Positions 33,946 to 45,554 are shown, numbered from the stretch's first letter. The stretch is 64,000 nt of DNA from Candidula unifasciata (GCA_905116865.2 CAJHNH020001987.1:19114-83113); one strand, 5' to 3'. Translations and numbers: made by a program. The notes: a model not told the origin generated them from the sequence alone.

Positions 33946-34284
33946 TTAAACTACTTTATACCAGCGCACCTGAAAAATGGGAAAAATATCCGGGTAACCG
34001 GAGGATGGCTTCAATGAGTAACTAGAAAAGCTCCACAGGGGAGCACGCACAGCAGGGGTCCACCGACCATCAGTAGAAAGATCCTTTGTCGACGATTGTT
34101 TCAACCCATTACTTCCTAAACAATCTCGAAAAGTGGGCCGACCTGGGTCATAAAGCCAGGCCTCGGTCTTCTTCTGCTGCACTGTGAACTCTCGGACAGG
34201 TACAAGACGATATGGTGACTTTGCAAAATGTACTGTGAGATTTGGTATTATATTGTCGCTGCGGTAAAAACTTCGATCAGTCAA
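33946..34284 (-). other. open frame without recognised family
   Basis: A 112-codon minus-strand frame in DNA of normal complexity (MTDRSFYRSDNIIPNLTVHF at its start). No domain, signal or splice support was seen. It may be chance. Confidence 0.15.
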
Positions 34285-34647
34285 CTACCTTAATGACCAG
34301 AGTGACACGTTAACAGTTGGTTCATCGGATAGTGTTAGACTTTGGCATTTGGCAGAGAGAGACTGGCAGACATTTATCAGACACTTTGGCTTTAAGGGAT
34401 AAGAAGCTCCTCTCTACTAGAGACTCGAACTAGTCTAATGAGGCCTATCTCCCACGACGTTCCGCTGTGTCTAGAGCCAGATTGAAGCCCTTTCAGCTGC
34501 TTCGCATAGTTGTTTTAGTGACCGTTTACGCTCGTTTCCTCTCAAGCCTAACTGCGTTAGCACATAGTAAGTGGAAGTGGAGACAAGACCTTATCCGCAT
34601 ACCTCCACGGCGAAGATCTTAACTGTATGCGTTTCGTTTCTCCTCAG

Positions 34648-34795
34648 ACAGGCCACAAGCTCACGGTACTTTTTGAGCTTGTTCATGGGATTTTCCTCCA
34701 TCCGCGAACACCTACGGCAGCTCTATCAAGACGAGCTGGCGTTTCTCCGCGGAGTGCAGAACTATGTCAGGTCTAAGACCGGTCTTCCGGATTGA
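34648..34795 (+). CDS. orphan exon resembling prolyl 4-hydroxylase alpha N-terminal domain
   Basis: A strong acceptor (GTTTCGTTTCTCCTCAG) at 34647 opens a frame of 48 codons after one completing base. It reads RYFLSLFMGFSSIREHLRQL, YQDELAFLRGVQNYVRS, then KTGLPD and TGA at 34793-34795. The spacing of hydrophobic and acidic residues (F-S-S-I-x3-L-x2-L-x3-E-x2-L-x6-Y) resembles the start of the P4Ha_N domain of collagen prolyl 4-hydroxylase alpha subunits, which begins just after the signal peptide. If that is right, the stop is premature, or the exon ends earlier at a weak donor (GTCAG|GTCTAA) near 34768. The resemblance is by eye only. An S-A SINE follows 150 bp later. No neighbouring exon was found. 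Confidence 0.35.
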
Positions 34796-34944
34796 CTCTG
34801 GGTACAACTGAAATAAATCTAATGAATCCAGTTTTTCCCCATTTAAGTGATACTTTAAATTTTTCAAAAATCAGCTAATGCAACGTGCACGTCTACAGAA
34901 TAAAGTCATGGAAGATAAGATAATTCTGGGATGCACAAGAGATA

Positions 34945-35165
34945 CCGTCAGCGTCTGTGGTGTAGGCATTGAGAACGCGCTTCGTAAAGCCTGGGTGCCT
35001 GGTTGGTTCCAGCTGCGAATGGTTTTCCTTACGGTGGTTTCGACTGTGGTACCGAGAGCTGAGCAATTAGAGGCAACAGCAAACTACTCAACGTAAAAGA
35101 GCCAAAAAATAAATGCCGAGGTTAGTTTTGCAACGTCCTGTAAAGGATACTCAACTAGCTTTTTT
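34945..35165 (+). mobile_element. tRNA-derived SINE, family S-A
   Basis: Plus-strand head GTCTGTGGTGTAGGCATTGA, then GGTTGGTTCCAGC. The body has GCAACAGCAAACTACT and the end GTTTTGCAACGTCCTGTAAA, all as in 26322-26545. 35166-35490 after it has no recognised feature. Confidence 0.8.
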
Positions 35166-35494
35166 AACAAGAAACTTTTTTTAACAAGAGAAACCCGGTA
35201 GTATCTAAGCGATATATACTCGCACTGCCGACTATTACAGATAGGCTCAAAAGTGCTGATGCTCAAAGTGCTGCGAGCAGTCATATTCTCAGAGCAGTCG
35301 CAGACAAGCAACACTTTCAGCGTGACAGAAGTTTATCAGCTAATAGGTTCCCCGTTTAGAATATAAATGCTTATACGAGGGAAAGGTATTATATAAAGGC
35401 CTTTGCATTAATAAGTTTATTTACGAGAGGAAAGTCTTGCAAATTTAGAAATGTGTACAGGCTTGGCAACATTAGCTATGAGAAGAGTTGGTCA

Positions 35495-35985
35495 GACTGT
35501 CCCAGCAAAAGTCAAACGTGTTTAGGGGTCTAATCACATTGGGGCCTGACTGCAAAAACTGGCCAGCGGGTGCTGCAGAATCAGAAGTTCATGAGATGAT
35601 TCTCGCCCTGGTAATATAATTATCAGTGGGGGAATAGACCCTCTGTCCTACCGAAACGCATGACAAAGTTCACATTGTGTCTTTGGCGGAGTGCAAAGCG
35701 AATGAACCAACATCGCTCAAGTTAGATCTGTAAAAACAAAGCCTGGCAGATGATATCACAAATTCTAGTTTGAGAATGGAGGTAGAGGCAGTCACTGCAG
35801 CCTTCTGCCTGAAGTGAGCAGGTATGCTGGCCGATGATCAACACTCAGGAAAAAGGTGAGATGGATATACAATTAGAGTGGTGCTAGTATCATCGGAAAT
35901 AGAACTCTACCCTTGCTGCTGAAGATGGTAATGTAGCGCCTATGGGAATGTTCCAAGTGCTGTGATGTCGATTCCTAATTAAACA
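35495..35985 (+). mobile_element. LINE fragment, family L-C
   Basis: Shares with 20460-20720 the DWPAGATE-coding phrase (here CTGGCCAGCGGGTGCTGCAG) and AGTTTGAGAATGGAGG. It ends with GGGAATGTTCCAAGTGCTGT before 35985. Internal deletions remove most of RNase H. Confidence 0.8.
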
Positions 35986-36592
35986 TTACTATTTTTAGCC
36001 ACCACGACATCTGCTGTTTCATAGAGGTTAGACAATCTCGTAAGGGCATTGGAACATTGTTTCAGAGAGAGGAAGAGCTGCAAAAACACATCATCTGGCT
36101 CCCACTTTAGACGCTAGACTACTGGACGGTTACAGGAAATTTACACGGTGCCGACACAGGTCTGTTTATTACAGTGTTGTAGAAAATGATTTTAGTCTAC
36201 GACGCTATCTGAGGTGTCCGCTTTCCAATATAGTCGTTTTTCTTACCGAGGCAAAACCTAGAAAATTATGCAAATGGGCATATTTTGTAGCTTTGTGTTG
36301 ACCCCAGTTCTGTACTGACAGAAGAACATGATTCTGTCTCATCACAGATTTGAACGTTGACCGCTTTTTAAACAAGGAAGTTTATCAACTTCTATGTTCG
36401 CCGTTTAGAATGTAACCGCTTAAACGAGGGGAAGCATTATGTAAAGGCAAATGCATTAATACGTTTTTTAAACAAGCGGCGGGGAAAAATTTAGTTTTGT
36501 TTGTGTTTGTTTGTGACCTAGTCTCTCTGTCTTGCAACACATGTCGTCCACAGATCTACAAAACTGAGGAAGCCCGTCATGTAAAAGTTGCC
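35986..36592. other. unannotated stretch
   Basis: No exon or repeat was recognised between the LINE fragment and the hAT element. Confidence 0.5.
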
Positions 36593-37114
36593 CAGTGTTG
36601 CCACTCCTCTTTGACCAAAAAAAAAAAAAACATCCAAAACGGAGTCAAAAAATATCTAAAAACATCCCAATTTGCGTGGAAAAAATCTAGACAAAACATC
36701 CAAATGGAAAGAGTCACAAATTACATAGCAGTTGATATGACTTACCCCATAGAATCATGTCCTCAACTTTACTGAAGTATGCCTTACAAGATCAACAGGA
36801 TAAACTTAACTTGGATGATGAAGTTGAAGCTTCAGATCCAAAATGACTGGTTTGCTTGAGCTGTTCCAATTTCTTTAAATATTCAATCAGGGAGCTGATA
36901 AGTCGAACAGCCTTTTCCTACTCTTATCAGGCCGAATTTTATTGTCAAGATACCATTTAAGAGGTCAAATTTCATCCTGTTTCTTAGGTTGAATTTGATA
37001 AATTCACTCCAAAAACATCTAGAAAACATCTATTATCTGAACGTTAAAAACGCCATCTAAATGCAAGGGAAAACATCTAAATCTGTATGTAAAACATCCA
37101 AAGTGGCAACACTA
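36593..37114 (-). mobile_element. hAT miniature element, copy 1
   Basis: The left end is CAGTGTTGCCACT; the right end is AGTGGCAACACTA (its last base mutated from G). The flanks are AAGTTGCC and AAGCTGCC, an 8-bp target duplication with one change, as expected for hAT transposons. The interior aligns along its whole length with 53765-54274. On the minus strand the middle encodes remnants like KFDLL.(A/G)ILTIKF.LIRVGK and IGTA, which look like the C-terminal part of a hAT transposase. No catalytic residues remain. Confidence 0.9.
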
Positions 37115-37797
37115 AAGCTGCCGGATGTGGCCAGTAACCAAGTTTGCACAACCAACATCAATCACCTTATTGTCAGCAAATGAACATATGATGACGCCAA
37201 GTGGTTGTCTCCCCAAGTTACCAAGGCTTACGTAGCTGAGCATTTCAAACCTTCAGCAATCTTTTGGATCTAACAGATTGCTGAAGATTATAGACTGCGT
37301 GAAGAGAGTGACGATCTGTAAAGGATATGGCGATTGATGATGATGATAATGATGATACCTATCGTGAATCCATGAATGAAATGTAAGCTGTCTCGATTTC
37401 TTCATTTTCCCCCCCCCCCCCCCCCCCCCTAACTTTTTCTCCCTGTGTCTTTCTGTTTAACTTTCTCGTTATTTATTTTACTAATTTTTTGTTGTTGTTA
37501 AATTCTATCTGTAGAGAATAATGAATGTGTTTCACAATTTAACAACACTCGAAGCACCAGTGTTCGATTTCCCATACGGGTGATTAACTTTACAAAATGG
37601 ACTTTGGTTTCATACAATGGAACGAGAGTCGCACTGCGGAAGAGATTGGGACCTCACGACATAATACTCCCAGAGACAAGCAGTGATTGTGCTGCAGCCA
37701 ACCTTGTGTGAGCAGAAGAACATGTTTGTCTCCCGCTCGTACTCTTTTAACCCCCCCCCACCCCCACCCCCAGTCCATGTTTTCCTTCTTTCAGAAA
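37115..37797. repeat. stretch with 21-C run; otherwise empty
   Basis: Twenty-one C at 37409-37429 and a C-rich patch at 37751-37772. No exon was recognised. Confidence 0.7.
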
Positions 37798-38065
37798 GAC
37801 GCGGTGGTGTAGTGGCTAGACAGCCGACAGCTGATCCAAAGGTCGTGGATTCAGGTCCTAATGAAGCTTTTCAATTTCAAAAGTAATTTTGGCTGCCAGG
37901 TTGACCTAGCCTTGAATGGGTACCAGGTAAAGTCCTGGGATGTAAAGGCAGCCGCATGATGACTAGATCACCCCCGAGTGCCGATTGGTCTATAAAATAT
38001 TAGTCTAGCCCTATATACCCAATACGTCTGAAAGCCTGGAAAAGGGTCTTTTACTTAGTTTTAAT
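37798..38065 (+). mobile_element. tRNA-derived SINE, family S-B, full-length reference copy
   Basis: Head GACGCGGTGGTGTAGTGGCT (A box), then GGTCGTGGATTCAGGTCC (B-box-like). The body has GGGTACCAGGTAAAGTCCTG, GATGTAAAGGCAGCCGCATG and GATTGGTCTATAAAATATTA. It runs straight into the (CT)n array. Confidence 0.85.
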
Positions 38066-38081
38066 CTCTCTCTCTCTCTCT

Positions 38082-38133
<52 letters not shown>

Positions 38134-38313
38134 GTGCCCGTCACTGCTTTTGTTTGCTCTCATACACAATCTCTCTGTTCTCAATCACTGCTTCTCTCTC
38201 TCTCTCCTCTCTTCCTCTCTTCCTCTCTCTCACTCTCGCCTTCTCTCTATGTCCCTTAGTCACTGCGTCTCTTGCTCTCTACATCTCTTTTTGTGCCGCA
38301 ATCACTCTACCCC

Positions 38314-38344
<31 letters not shown>

Positions 38345-39078
38345 GCATTCTCTCTGTGTGTGCCACAGGCACTGCTTTTCTCGCTCTCACACACAATCTC
38401 TCTGTTCTCAGTCACTGCGTCTCTCTCTCTGCATCTCTTTTTGTTCCGCAATCACTCTCCCTTCTCTCTCTCTCTCGCATTCTCTATATGAGCCACAGTC
38501 ACTGCTTTTCTCGCTTTCATACACAATCTCTTTATGTCCCTCAGTCATCTTCTCTCGCTCTCATACACAATCTCTTTATGTCCCTCGGTCACTGCTTTCC
38601 TCGCTCTCATACACAATCTCTTTATGTCCCTCAGTCACTGCTTTCCACACTCTCATACACAACCTCTTTATGTCCCTCAGTCACTGCTTTTCTCGCTCTC
38701 ATACACAACCTCTTTATGTCCCTCAGTCACTGCTTTTCTCGCTCTCATTCACAATCTCTTTATGTCCCTCAGTCACTGCTTTTCTCGCTCTCATACACAA
38801 CCTCTTTATGTCCCTCAGTCACTGTTTCTCTTTCTCTCTCTCTCTCTCTTTCTTCCTCTCTCTTCCCTCTCTCTCTCTTTCTTCCTCTCTCTCTCTCTCT
38901 CTTTCTCTTCCTCCTCTCTCTCTCTCGCCTTCTCTCTATGTCCTTCAGTCACTGCTTCTCTTTCTCTCTCCCTCCCTCTCTCTCTCTCTTTCTTCCTCTC
39001 TCTCTCGCCTTCTCTATGTCCCTCAGTCACTTCTTTTCTCGCTCTCATACACAATCTCTATATGTCCCACAGTCACTG

Positions 39079-39141
<63 letters not shown>

Positions 39142-39215
39142 CGCGCAATCTCTCTATGTCCCTCAACCACTAATCCATCCCCCCCCCCAACCCTCTCTCT
39201 TTCTCTCTCTCACCC
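38066..39215 (+). repeat. CT-rich region with a 46-bp tandem repeat
   Basis: Pure (CT)n blocks at 38068-38131 and 39080-39138 flank about 15 copies of a unit around CAGTCACTGCTTTTCTCGCT followed by CTCATACACAATCTCTTTATG. The very long open frames here are read-through of pyrimidine repeats. 39216-39610 has no feature. Confidence 0.92.
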
Positions 39216-39607
39216 CGAAAGTCTAACGTGTTTAGCAGCCCCGAGCAAGCAAAATGGTGACAGAAAACACAAAAAGAAGATTTATTTCAAGCAGAGCTGA
39301 CGTGACAGCTTGAGGGAATCAACGGCTGAATGTAAAGAAGGGCACCAGGACCAGCTTGTGCACTGACCTGTCCACGTCGAGACAAACAAGCCTCACAGGG
39401 AACGTGGGCGGACTCACCCACTCTGTGACCGCAATGGGTTGGGGGAGGGGGGCAGCGTGGGCGTATGGATTCCAAAAACGTTAGCTCATTCACTGAGGAA
39501 CTCGTTGTATTTGTTGGTTTCTAATTATATTATATACTGAACAGAAAATACACGTCATAACTATACCAAGTTATTTATATGACTCAAACTGGTCGCCCTT
39601 CACTTCT

Positions 39608-39611
<4 letters not shown>

Positions 39612-39671
<60 letters not shown>

Positions 39672-39730
39672 CTTCTTCTTCTTCTTCTTCTTCTTCTTCT
39701 TCTTCTTCTTCTTCTTCTTCTTCTTCTTCT

Positions 39731-39782
<52 letters not shown>

Positions 39783-39845
39783 CTTCTTCTTCTTCTTCTT
39801 CTTCTTCTTCTTCTTCTTCTTCTTCTGCTCCTGCTGCTGCTTCTC
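39612..39845 (+). repeat. alternating (CTG)n and (CTT)n trinucleotide blocks
   Basis: Blocks of CTG (about 18), CTT (about 23), CTG (about 15) and CTT (about 15) follow each other in one leucine-reading frame. Long CTG tracts are intrinsically unstable. Confidence 0.97.
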
Positions 39846-39929
39846 TATTTATGTATTGCCTTTCAGTGACAGGTTTTGAAGAGGCGAGGGATGAGAGCCC
39901 TGGTATGTGTTAAGTAGGTGCTGGTTTTT

Positions 39930-40190
39930 ACAGCTCAACTTTTCCATCTGTCCATATCATGCGTAGTTGACTTCTGCTGGCTCTGCTTGCATTGTGTCTA
40001 AGTGACATGACTCTGTGTGGTGGTGCCTTGTCTGCTTATAGTCTTGACACATGTCCAAACCATTTGTTATGTTGTTTCTTTGTGTAGTTTAATATTGATT
40101 CCGTACCAACTTCTTTTCTATCGTCCTTTCTGATCCTTCTCTTCAATTTACATTTAGGATTCATTGCAGAATTAATTTCTTTTGTTTTCG
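39930..40190 (-). mobile_element. LINE remnant (L-B-like)
   Basis: Minus strand reads LKRRIRKDDRKEVGTESI, then KKQHNKWFGHVSRL and RASRSQLRMIW, the C-terminal phrase of non-LTR ORF2. 40191-40520 has no feature. Confidence 0.65.
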
Positions 40191-40524
40191 AGTTTTCTTT
40201 TGTCTTTTGTTGTTAAAGTCCAGATTTAGCACTGAGTGTACAATGATGGTTTAAAAAAAATATTATATCGAAACGTGTTCTTTCGGTGTCAATTGTTACA
40301 TGTTTGTTCTGCAAAATTTATGATATATGTTTAATGATTGCGAAAGGGTAGTGTTCGTTCAACACAAGTCAGCGTGAACGCTAAGGTCATTGTGATTTGA
40401 ACAATCTAACATTTTCTCAATCGAAGTAAGGATGTCAACAATACAGAACTCCGACTACAACTGGACAATGGCGACAGTAACAATCAAATTCCAAAATGCG
40501 TAACTCTTCCAATTGAACAACACC

Positions 40525-41160
40525 AGGGCGTTAAGTTGAGTCAACATCACAACACTTGGGGCATTCCCATGCGTGCCCCGTCCTCATCTTCAGTAGCCAG
40601 CACAGAGTTCCATTACTGATGGTACCGGTCATAGTCTGGTTATATGTCCGTCTTGCTATTTCTCTGAGTGTAGTGAGCCCGCTGGACCCTCTGATTACAC
40701 ACAGGTGCCTCATTCTCTCCAGGACATAATAACCTTAGCTTGTTTCCAAATGGCCTTGACAACATCTACCTTGTCATGTATCAATTCAACAACCAGTGGT
40801 GCAGATCTAGCCAATCTTTCCTCCTGTTCATTACCCACCACGACGCCATGGCTTGGAGAAAAGATGAAAAGTATGCTCACTACAAGTGACTTTTCTAGTA
40901 AAGCTTGCCACTCTGCTCGAAGCATCCATGTCTTCACCTTTCTCAGCATGCTTTCAGAGTCTGTTACAATTACGACATGTGTATGCATCTTGTTCTCTAA
41001 CCACCGGAGAGCTGCAGTTACCTCCTCCACCTCCATTCTTACGCTAGATGTTGTGGTGCTAGGCTGGCACACCAAGGAGTGAACGTACCAACGGTACGCA
41101 CTCGTATCGGTGGCAGTCCTCGTTATCATACGCCTAAGCACCTGTCGCACACTACAAATG
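40525..41160 (-). mobile_element. LINE fragment with RNase H remnant, family L-C
   Basis: Minus strand: SSVRMEVEEVTAALRWLENK, then VVIVTDSESMLR (RNase H Asp), VVGNEQEERLARSAPLV (end of RNase H), IHDKVDVVKAIWKQA and, after a frameshift, GTLCWLLKMRTGHAWECPKC. It is the best RNase H to C-terminus copy in the window. It is 5'-truncated. Confidence 0.9.
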
Positions 41161-41194
41161 GGTACCTTCGCCTATCAATAGGAAGCCTCCTGGC

Positions 41195-41545
41195 ATCGTC
41201 GACAAAGTTCACGTGCGTTCTTAGCAAAAGCGAATGAACATATCTTAGTGTAAGAAAGCCCGGCATACGATGACACGACATCTAGTTTGAGAATGGAGGT
41301 TGAGGCAGTCACTGCAGCATTCCGCCGGTTTGAGAATCAGATGTACACATGTGTCGTAACTGTAACTGACACAGAGCAAGAGATAGATGGAGACAGGAAT
41401 GCTCCCTGAAGAGTGGTAAGCATCGCTTTAGAGGTCCCGGGTAGATGGCGTCCTTTGGATATTTTGCCTAGGATATGCCGACATATTAGGAAATGAACAG
41501 ACGGATAGACTGGCTGGTTCTGCATAGTTATCCGATGGCGCTTTA
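41195..41545 (+). mobile_element. LINE fragment, family L-C, in inverted orientation to its neighbour
   Basis: The plus strand carries the same SLRMEVEAVTAAFRRFENQ and VVTVTDTEQ text and ends with an LGNEQTDRLAGSA-like phrase. Together with 40525-41160 it forms a head-to-head inverted pair. 41546-41880 after it has no feature. Confidence 0.8.
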
Positions 41546-41884
41546 CTACCTAAAGCATAGCCACTGAAGAGAACATAATTCCGACTTTCAACATCTTTGT
41601 AATTTCAAAACTGAAAATGTTCATGTTGCACACAAGAATACATTAAGCCTCAGCAAATAAATAAACGTTTTATGTGTTTCTTGTCATTATCATTTTTTAC
41701 GCTTTCCCGTCAACTAATAGAAAAGCACCATAAGATAACCGCAATTTCAGATAGTATATTTACCAATTTTTGTGTGGTCAGAGTCTGGCTTGAAGTCCCA
41801 AGGGTTGACATCTATCATCTGGCTTGTTGTGTAGCACATCTCTTGTAGAGTGGTCAGTTTCCTGGTCATTCGAGAGGGAATACA

Positions 41885-42372
41885 GCATGTTAGTGGGGAT
41901 GACTGATTCATACAGCATGTCAGTGGGGATGACTGGTTTATACAGCATGTCAGTGGGGATGACTAGCTCATACAGCATGTCAGTGGGAATGACTGGTTCA
42001 TATAGCATGTCAGTGGGGATGACTGGTTCATACAGCATGTCAGTGGGAATGACTGGTTCATATAGCATGTCAGTGGGAATGACTGGTTCATATAGCATGT
42101 CAGTGGGGATGACTGGTTCATACAGCATGTCAGTGGGGATGACTGGTTCATACAGCATGTCAGTGGGGATGACTGGTTCATACAGCATGTCAGTGGGGAT
42201 GACTGGTTCATACAGCATGTCAGTGGGAATGACTGGTTCATACAGCATGTCAGTGGGGATGACTGGTTCATACAGCATGTCAGTGGGGATGACTGGTTCA
42301 TACAGCATGTCAGTGGGAATGACTGGTTCATACAGCATGTCAGTGGGAATGACTGGTTTATACAGTATGTCA
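41885..42372 (+). repeat. 30-bp minisatellite, 16 copies
   Basis: The unit is CAGCATGTCAGTGGGGATGA followed by CTGGTTCATA. Single G/A and C/T variants are distributed in blocks. Because 30 is divisible by 3, frames stay open on both strands; this is not evidence of a gene. Two stray half units lie at 42416-42480. Confidence 0.97.
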
Positions 42373-42604
42373 TCATGTTTGTATCAATAATAAAAGAAAG
42401 TGGAAATATGTTTCAGTCAGTGGGGAGAGCTGGTTCCTCTTCAGTTTTTTTTCTTGATGTCAGTGGGGATGACTGGTCCTACAGCTGTCCTCCTCCTCCT
42501 TCAGTTCTGGTTTATTCTTATGTCATTTTTCTTGTTCAATAATAAAAGAAAAAGAAATAAAGTTTCAATTTTCTTCTTTCTCTTCTTTTTTTTTCTTAAT
42601 TTCT

Positions 42605-42730
42605 TCATCCTCTTCCTTCTTCTTCTTCTTCTTCTTCTTCTTCTTCTTCTTCTTCTTCTTCTTCTTCTTCTTCTTCTTCTTCTTCTTCTTCTTCTTTCTT
42701 CTTCTTCCTCATTTTCTTTTTCTTCTTCGT
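42605..42730. repeat. (CTT)n microsatellite
   Basis: About 30 CTT units with a few interruptions. Confidence 0.96.
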
Positions 42731-42814
42731 TCGCCTCATAATTAGCGATTGGAACCCTTTGTTGTAGTTAACAGACAGGTTGCGATATATGCATTTTCGG
42801 CTCAATATTTCCGA

Positions 42815-42935
42815 TTTTCTCTTATTAGTCGCCTTTTACGACATGCTTTTAGAGAGCAGTAGGATTTTTCCCCCCCCCCCTATTTTCCACAATGGTCACT
42901 TGTACCAGCACAGGGATGTTTATTCTGACTTATGT
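42815..42935 (-). repeat. fragment of a G-run-bearing dispersed repeat
   Basis: GTCGCCTTTTACGACATGCT is followed by an 11-C run and TGTTTATTCTGAC. The phrase recurs near 5670-5770 (TTGCCTTTTATGACACTC, C/G runs, TGTATTCTGAC) and in reverse near 53037-53060 (GCCGTAAAAAGCGACTAAT). Confidence 0.5.
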
Positions 42936-43044
42936 TAGGTTAAATGACGGGAGAAGTCATCATGTATCCTAGTCTTTACAATAATCTAGATGAGTGGTAT
43001 TTAACCTTTCCCAGGTAGCGGCAAGACCCCAACGCTCCAATCCC

Positions 43045-43425
43045 CCCCCCCTTTCCCCTCCTCACCCAACTAACTTAATTAAACTGTGGCTCAACAGCAT
43101 ACCAACCGCCTTTACATCCCAGAACTTTACCTGGTAGCCACTCAAAACCTGGCAGACCATTTTTTTTTTCAAAGAAAAATGTCCGGCTCCGTGTGGATTC
43201 GAACACAAGATCTTCGGATTGGCAGGAACATCTAGCTGCTACACCACGTCGGCTCCTAAAACCACATAAACTGATTTATGTTTCAAAACTGACTTTGGCT
43301 GCTTGGTTAACACAATCCAACAGCAAGAACAGCAAGAACAGCAACAAAAGGTTAATTTCCCTGAAAGTAACGGCGGCCGGCGTAATGTTTATCATATCAC
43401 CAACCTAGTGCTGATGGGTCTATAA
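43045..43425. mobile_element. inverted pair of SINE S-B fragments
   Basis: 43060-43258 is S-B on the minus strand (head AGGAGCCGACGTGGTGTAGC). 43262-43425 is an S-B body on the plus strand, ending GGTCTATAAAATAGTG. The two could fold back on each other. The 24-bp minisatellite begins exactly where the second fragment ends. Confidence 0.65.
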
Positions 43426-44515
43426 AATAGTGTGGGGGGACCTGTTTATAGTGGTGTGGGGGGACCTGTTTGTAGTGGTGTGGGGGGACCTGTTTGTAGT
43501 GGTGTGGGGTGACCTGTTTGTAGTAGTGTGGGGTGACCTGTTTGTAGTGGTGTGTGGTGACCTGTTTGTAGTGGTGTGGGGTGACCTGTTTGTAGTGGTG
43601 TGGGGTGACCTGTTTGTAGAGGTGTGGGTTGATTGTAGTGGTGTGGGGTGACCTGTTTGTAGTAGTGTGGGGTGACCTGTTTGTAGTGGTGTGGGGTGAC
43701 TTGTTTGTAATGGTGTGGGGTGACCTGTTTGTAGTGGTGTGGGGTGACCTGTTTGTAGAGGTGTGGGTTAATTGTAGTGGTGTGGGGTGACCTGTTTGTA
43801 GTAGTGTGGGGTGACCTGTTTGTATTGGTGTGACCTGTTTTTAGTGGTGTGGGGTTACCTGTTTGTAGTGGTGTGGGGTGACCTGTTTGTAGTGGTGTGG
43901 GGTGACCTGTTTGTAGTGGTGTGGGGTGACCTGTTTGTAGTGGTGTGGGGTGACCTGTTTGTAGTGGTGTGGGGTGACCTGTTTGTAGTGGTGTGGGGTG
44001 ATATGTTTGCAGGGTGTGGGGTGACCTGTTTGTAGTGGTGTGGGGTGATATGTTTGTAGTGGTGTGGGGTGATATGTTTGCAGGATGTGGGGTGATATGT
44101 TTGTAGTGGTGTGCGGTGACCTGTTTGTAGTGGTGTGGAGTGACTTGTCTGCAGTGGTGTGGGGTGACCTGTCTGCAGTGGTGTGGGGTGACCTGTCTGC
44201 AGTTGTGTGGGTGACCTGTCTGCAGTGGTGTGGGGTGACCTGTCTGCAGTGATGTGGGTGACCTGTCTGCAGTGGTGTGGGTGACCTTTCTGCAGTGGTG
44301 TGGGGTGACCTATTTGTACTGGTGTGGGGTGACCTGTCTGCAGTGGTGTGGGTGACCTGTCTGCAGTGGTGTGAGGTGACCTATTTATAGTGGTGTGGAG
44401 TGACCTGTCTGCAGCGGTGTGGGGGTGACCTGTCTGCAGTGGTGTGGGGTGACCTGTCTGCAGTGGTGTGGAGTGACCTGTCTGCAGCGGTATGGGATAG
44501 CTTGTCTGCAGTTGT
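43425..44515 (+). repeat. 24-bp minisatellite, about 45 copies
   Basis: The unit is GTGGTGTGGGGTGACCTGTT plus TGTA in the left two thirds and CTGCA on the right, with several units shortened to 23 or 22 bp. A higher-order repetition of about 165 bp (marked by GAGGTGTGGGTTGATTGTAG) is visible at 43617 and 43756. Confidence 0.95.
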
Positions 44516-44959
44516 GTGGGAAGCTCGAATGACTAGCTACCTAACATATGAATGTCTCATATAAAGATGTTGTCTATGCCCATTTTGTACAACGTTCAGA
44601 TCTTGTTGAACGTTACGTAAAATATGCATGTTCTCAACATTTTCCAGCCATGTGCCGTCTCCACACTGGAGGTTGACTGCACATGATCTGCAACACTCTA
44701 TGGCTCTCTCGTCGTTGGCCTCGTGTTTTATTTATAATGTTATTACAATGGCTTAAGAGTTTTCAGCTTTAGTTATTCTTGTCATTAAAAGTAAAACAAT
44801 CTGGCTCGATACCTACCGCAGAGGCTCAAGAGGGTCGCATGGAATTCGAATTCCACGGCTTCAGCGACGCCATGAAGTATATATATTAATAATACAGCAG
44901 TAATCATTATTAAATATCAAGAAATCAGGAATTGGTAACCCTTCGGATTGGTACTATGG
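44516..44959. other. unannotated stretch
   Basis: AT-rich; no feature was recognised. Confidence 0.5.
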
Positions 44960-45330
44960 ATATCGCAAAGCGGTTAGGTTTAAGTTAGTCTCCCCACACA
45001 AAGTAGGTCACGTTTCATTCACAAGTTTGTTTGGGCTGGTCTACTTTCGTTCAGGTTACGGGTGTGCCGCTCTGTTGCTTGCTTTCTGTGTTGTCTTGCA
45101 TTTACGTTTTTATTCTCAGAAAGAGAATGCCCGTGACAAAGGTCGCAGCAATCTCTAAAAGTGTTGTGTAAGACCCAGTTTGTCCATGTTTTTGGAGTGT
45201 TAAAAGCACTTTCGTGCTGAAATATACAACACAGGATATCAACGACATTGCGGAACACCCTCGTAACCTTGTATCACGGTGACAGGTTCAGGAACTATCA
45301 ATTAGAAGTGAGCTAGTATGGGTATGGGCG
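44960..45330 (+). repeat. unclassified dispersed repeat, copy 2
   Basis: Aligns over about 360 bp with 33188-33550. Shared ends are near GGTTAGGTT on the left and ATGGGCGG on the right. Confidence 0.75.
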
Positions 45331-45354
45331 GTCCTTGGGGAGACTCACGTTTGT

Positions 45355-45520
45355 TTTACCCACAACCCTTCGGCCTTGACTCCATGACAAATACCGTAAA
45401 ACTGGGAAAACTGTGAATTGTCTGCCTACCCCCGGGGGTGAATCAGGATCAAAAGGAGTTCGTCACCCGGTTGCCACGATTCAGGTTTAACCAACTGCGC
45501 TAGCCAGCCGGGCACCCCAT
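45355..45520 (-). mobile_element. tRNA-derived SINE, family S-C
   Basis: Minus strand: GCCCGGCTGGCTAGCGCAGT, then TGGTTAAACC (A box). GATTCACCCCC is at the B-box position. The body has ACCGGGTGACGAACTCCTT and GGCCGAAGGGTTGTGGGT. It is the better of two copies. Confidence 0.82.
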
Positions 45521-45554
45521 CCATGTAACGTAATTCTCTATTTATATTCTTTTT

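Noticed and set aside
38154..39300. Frames of 230-342 codons rich in Ser and Leu
   Set aside because: Produced by CT-rich tandem repeats; all three frames are open, which is typical of simple sequence.
41778..42390. 186-188-codon frames with a 10-residue repeat
   Set aside because: The unit is 30 bp, so any frame without a stop in one unit stays open. It is open on both strands, and there is no start context or splice support.
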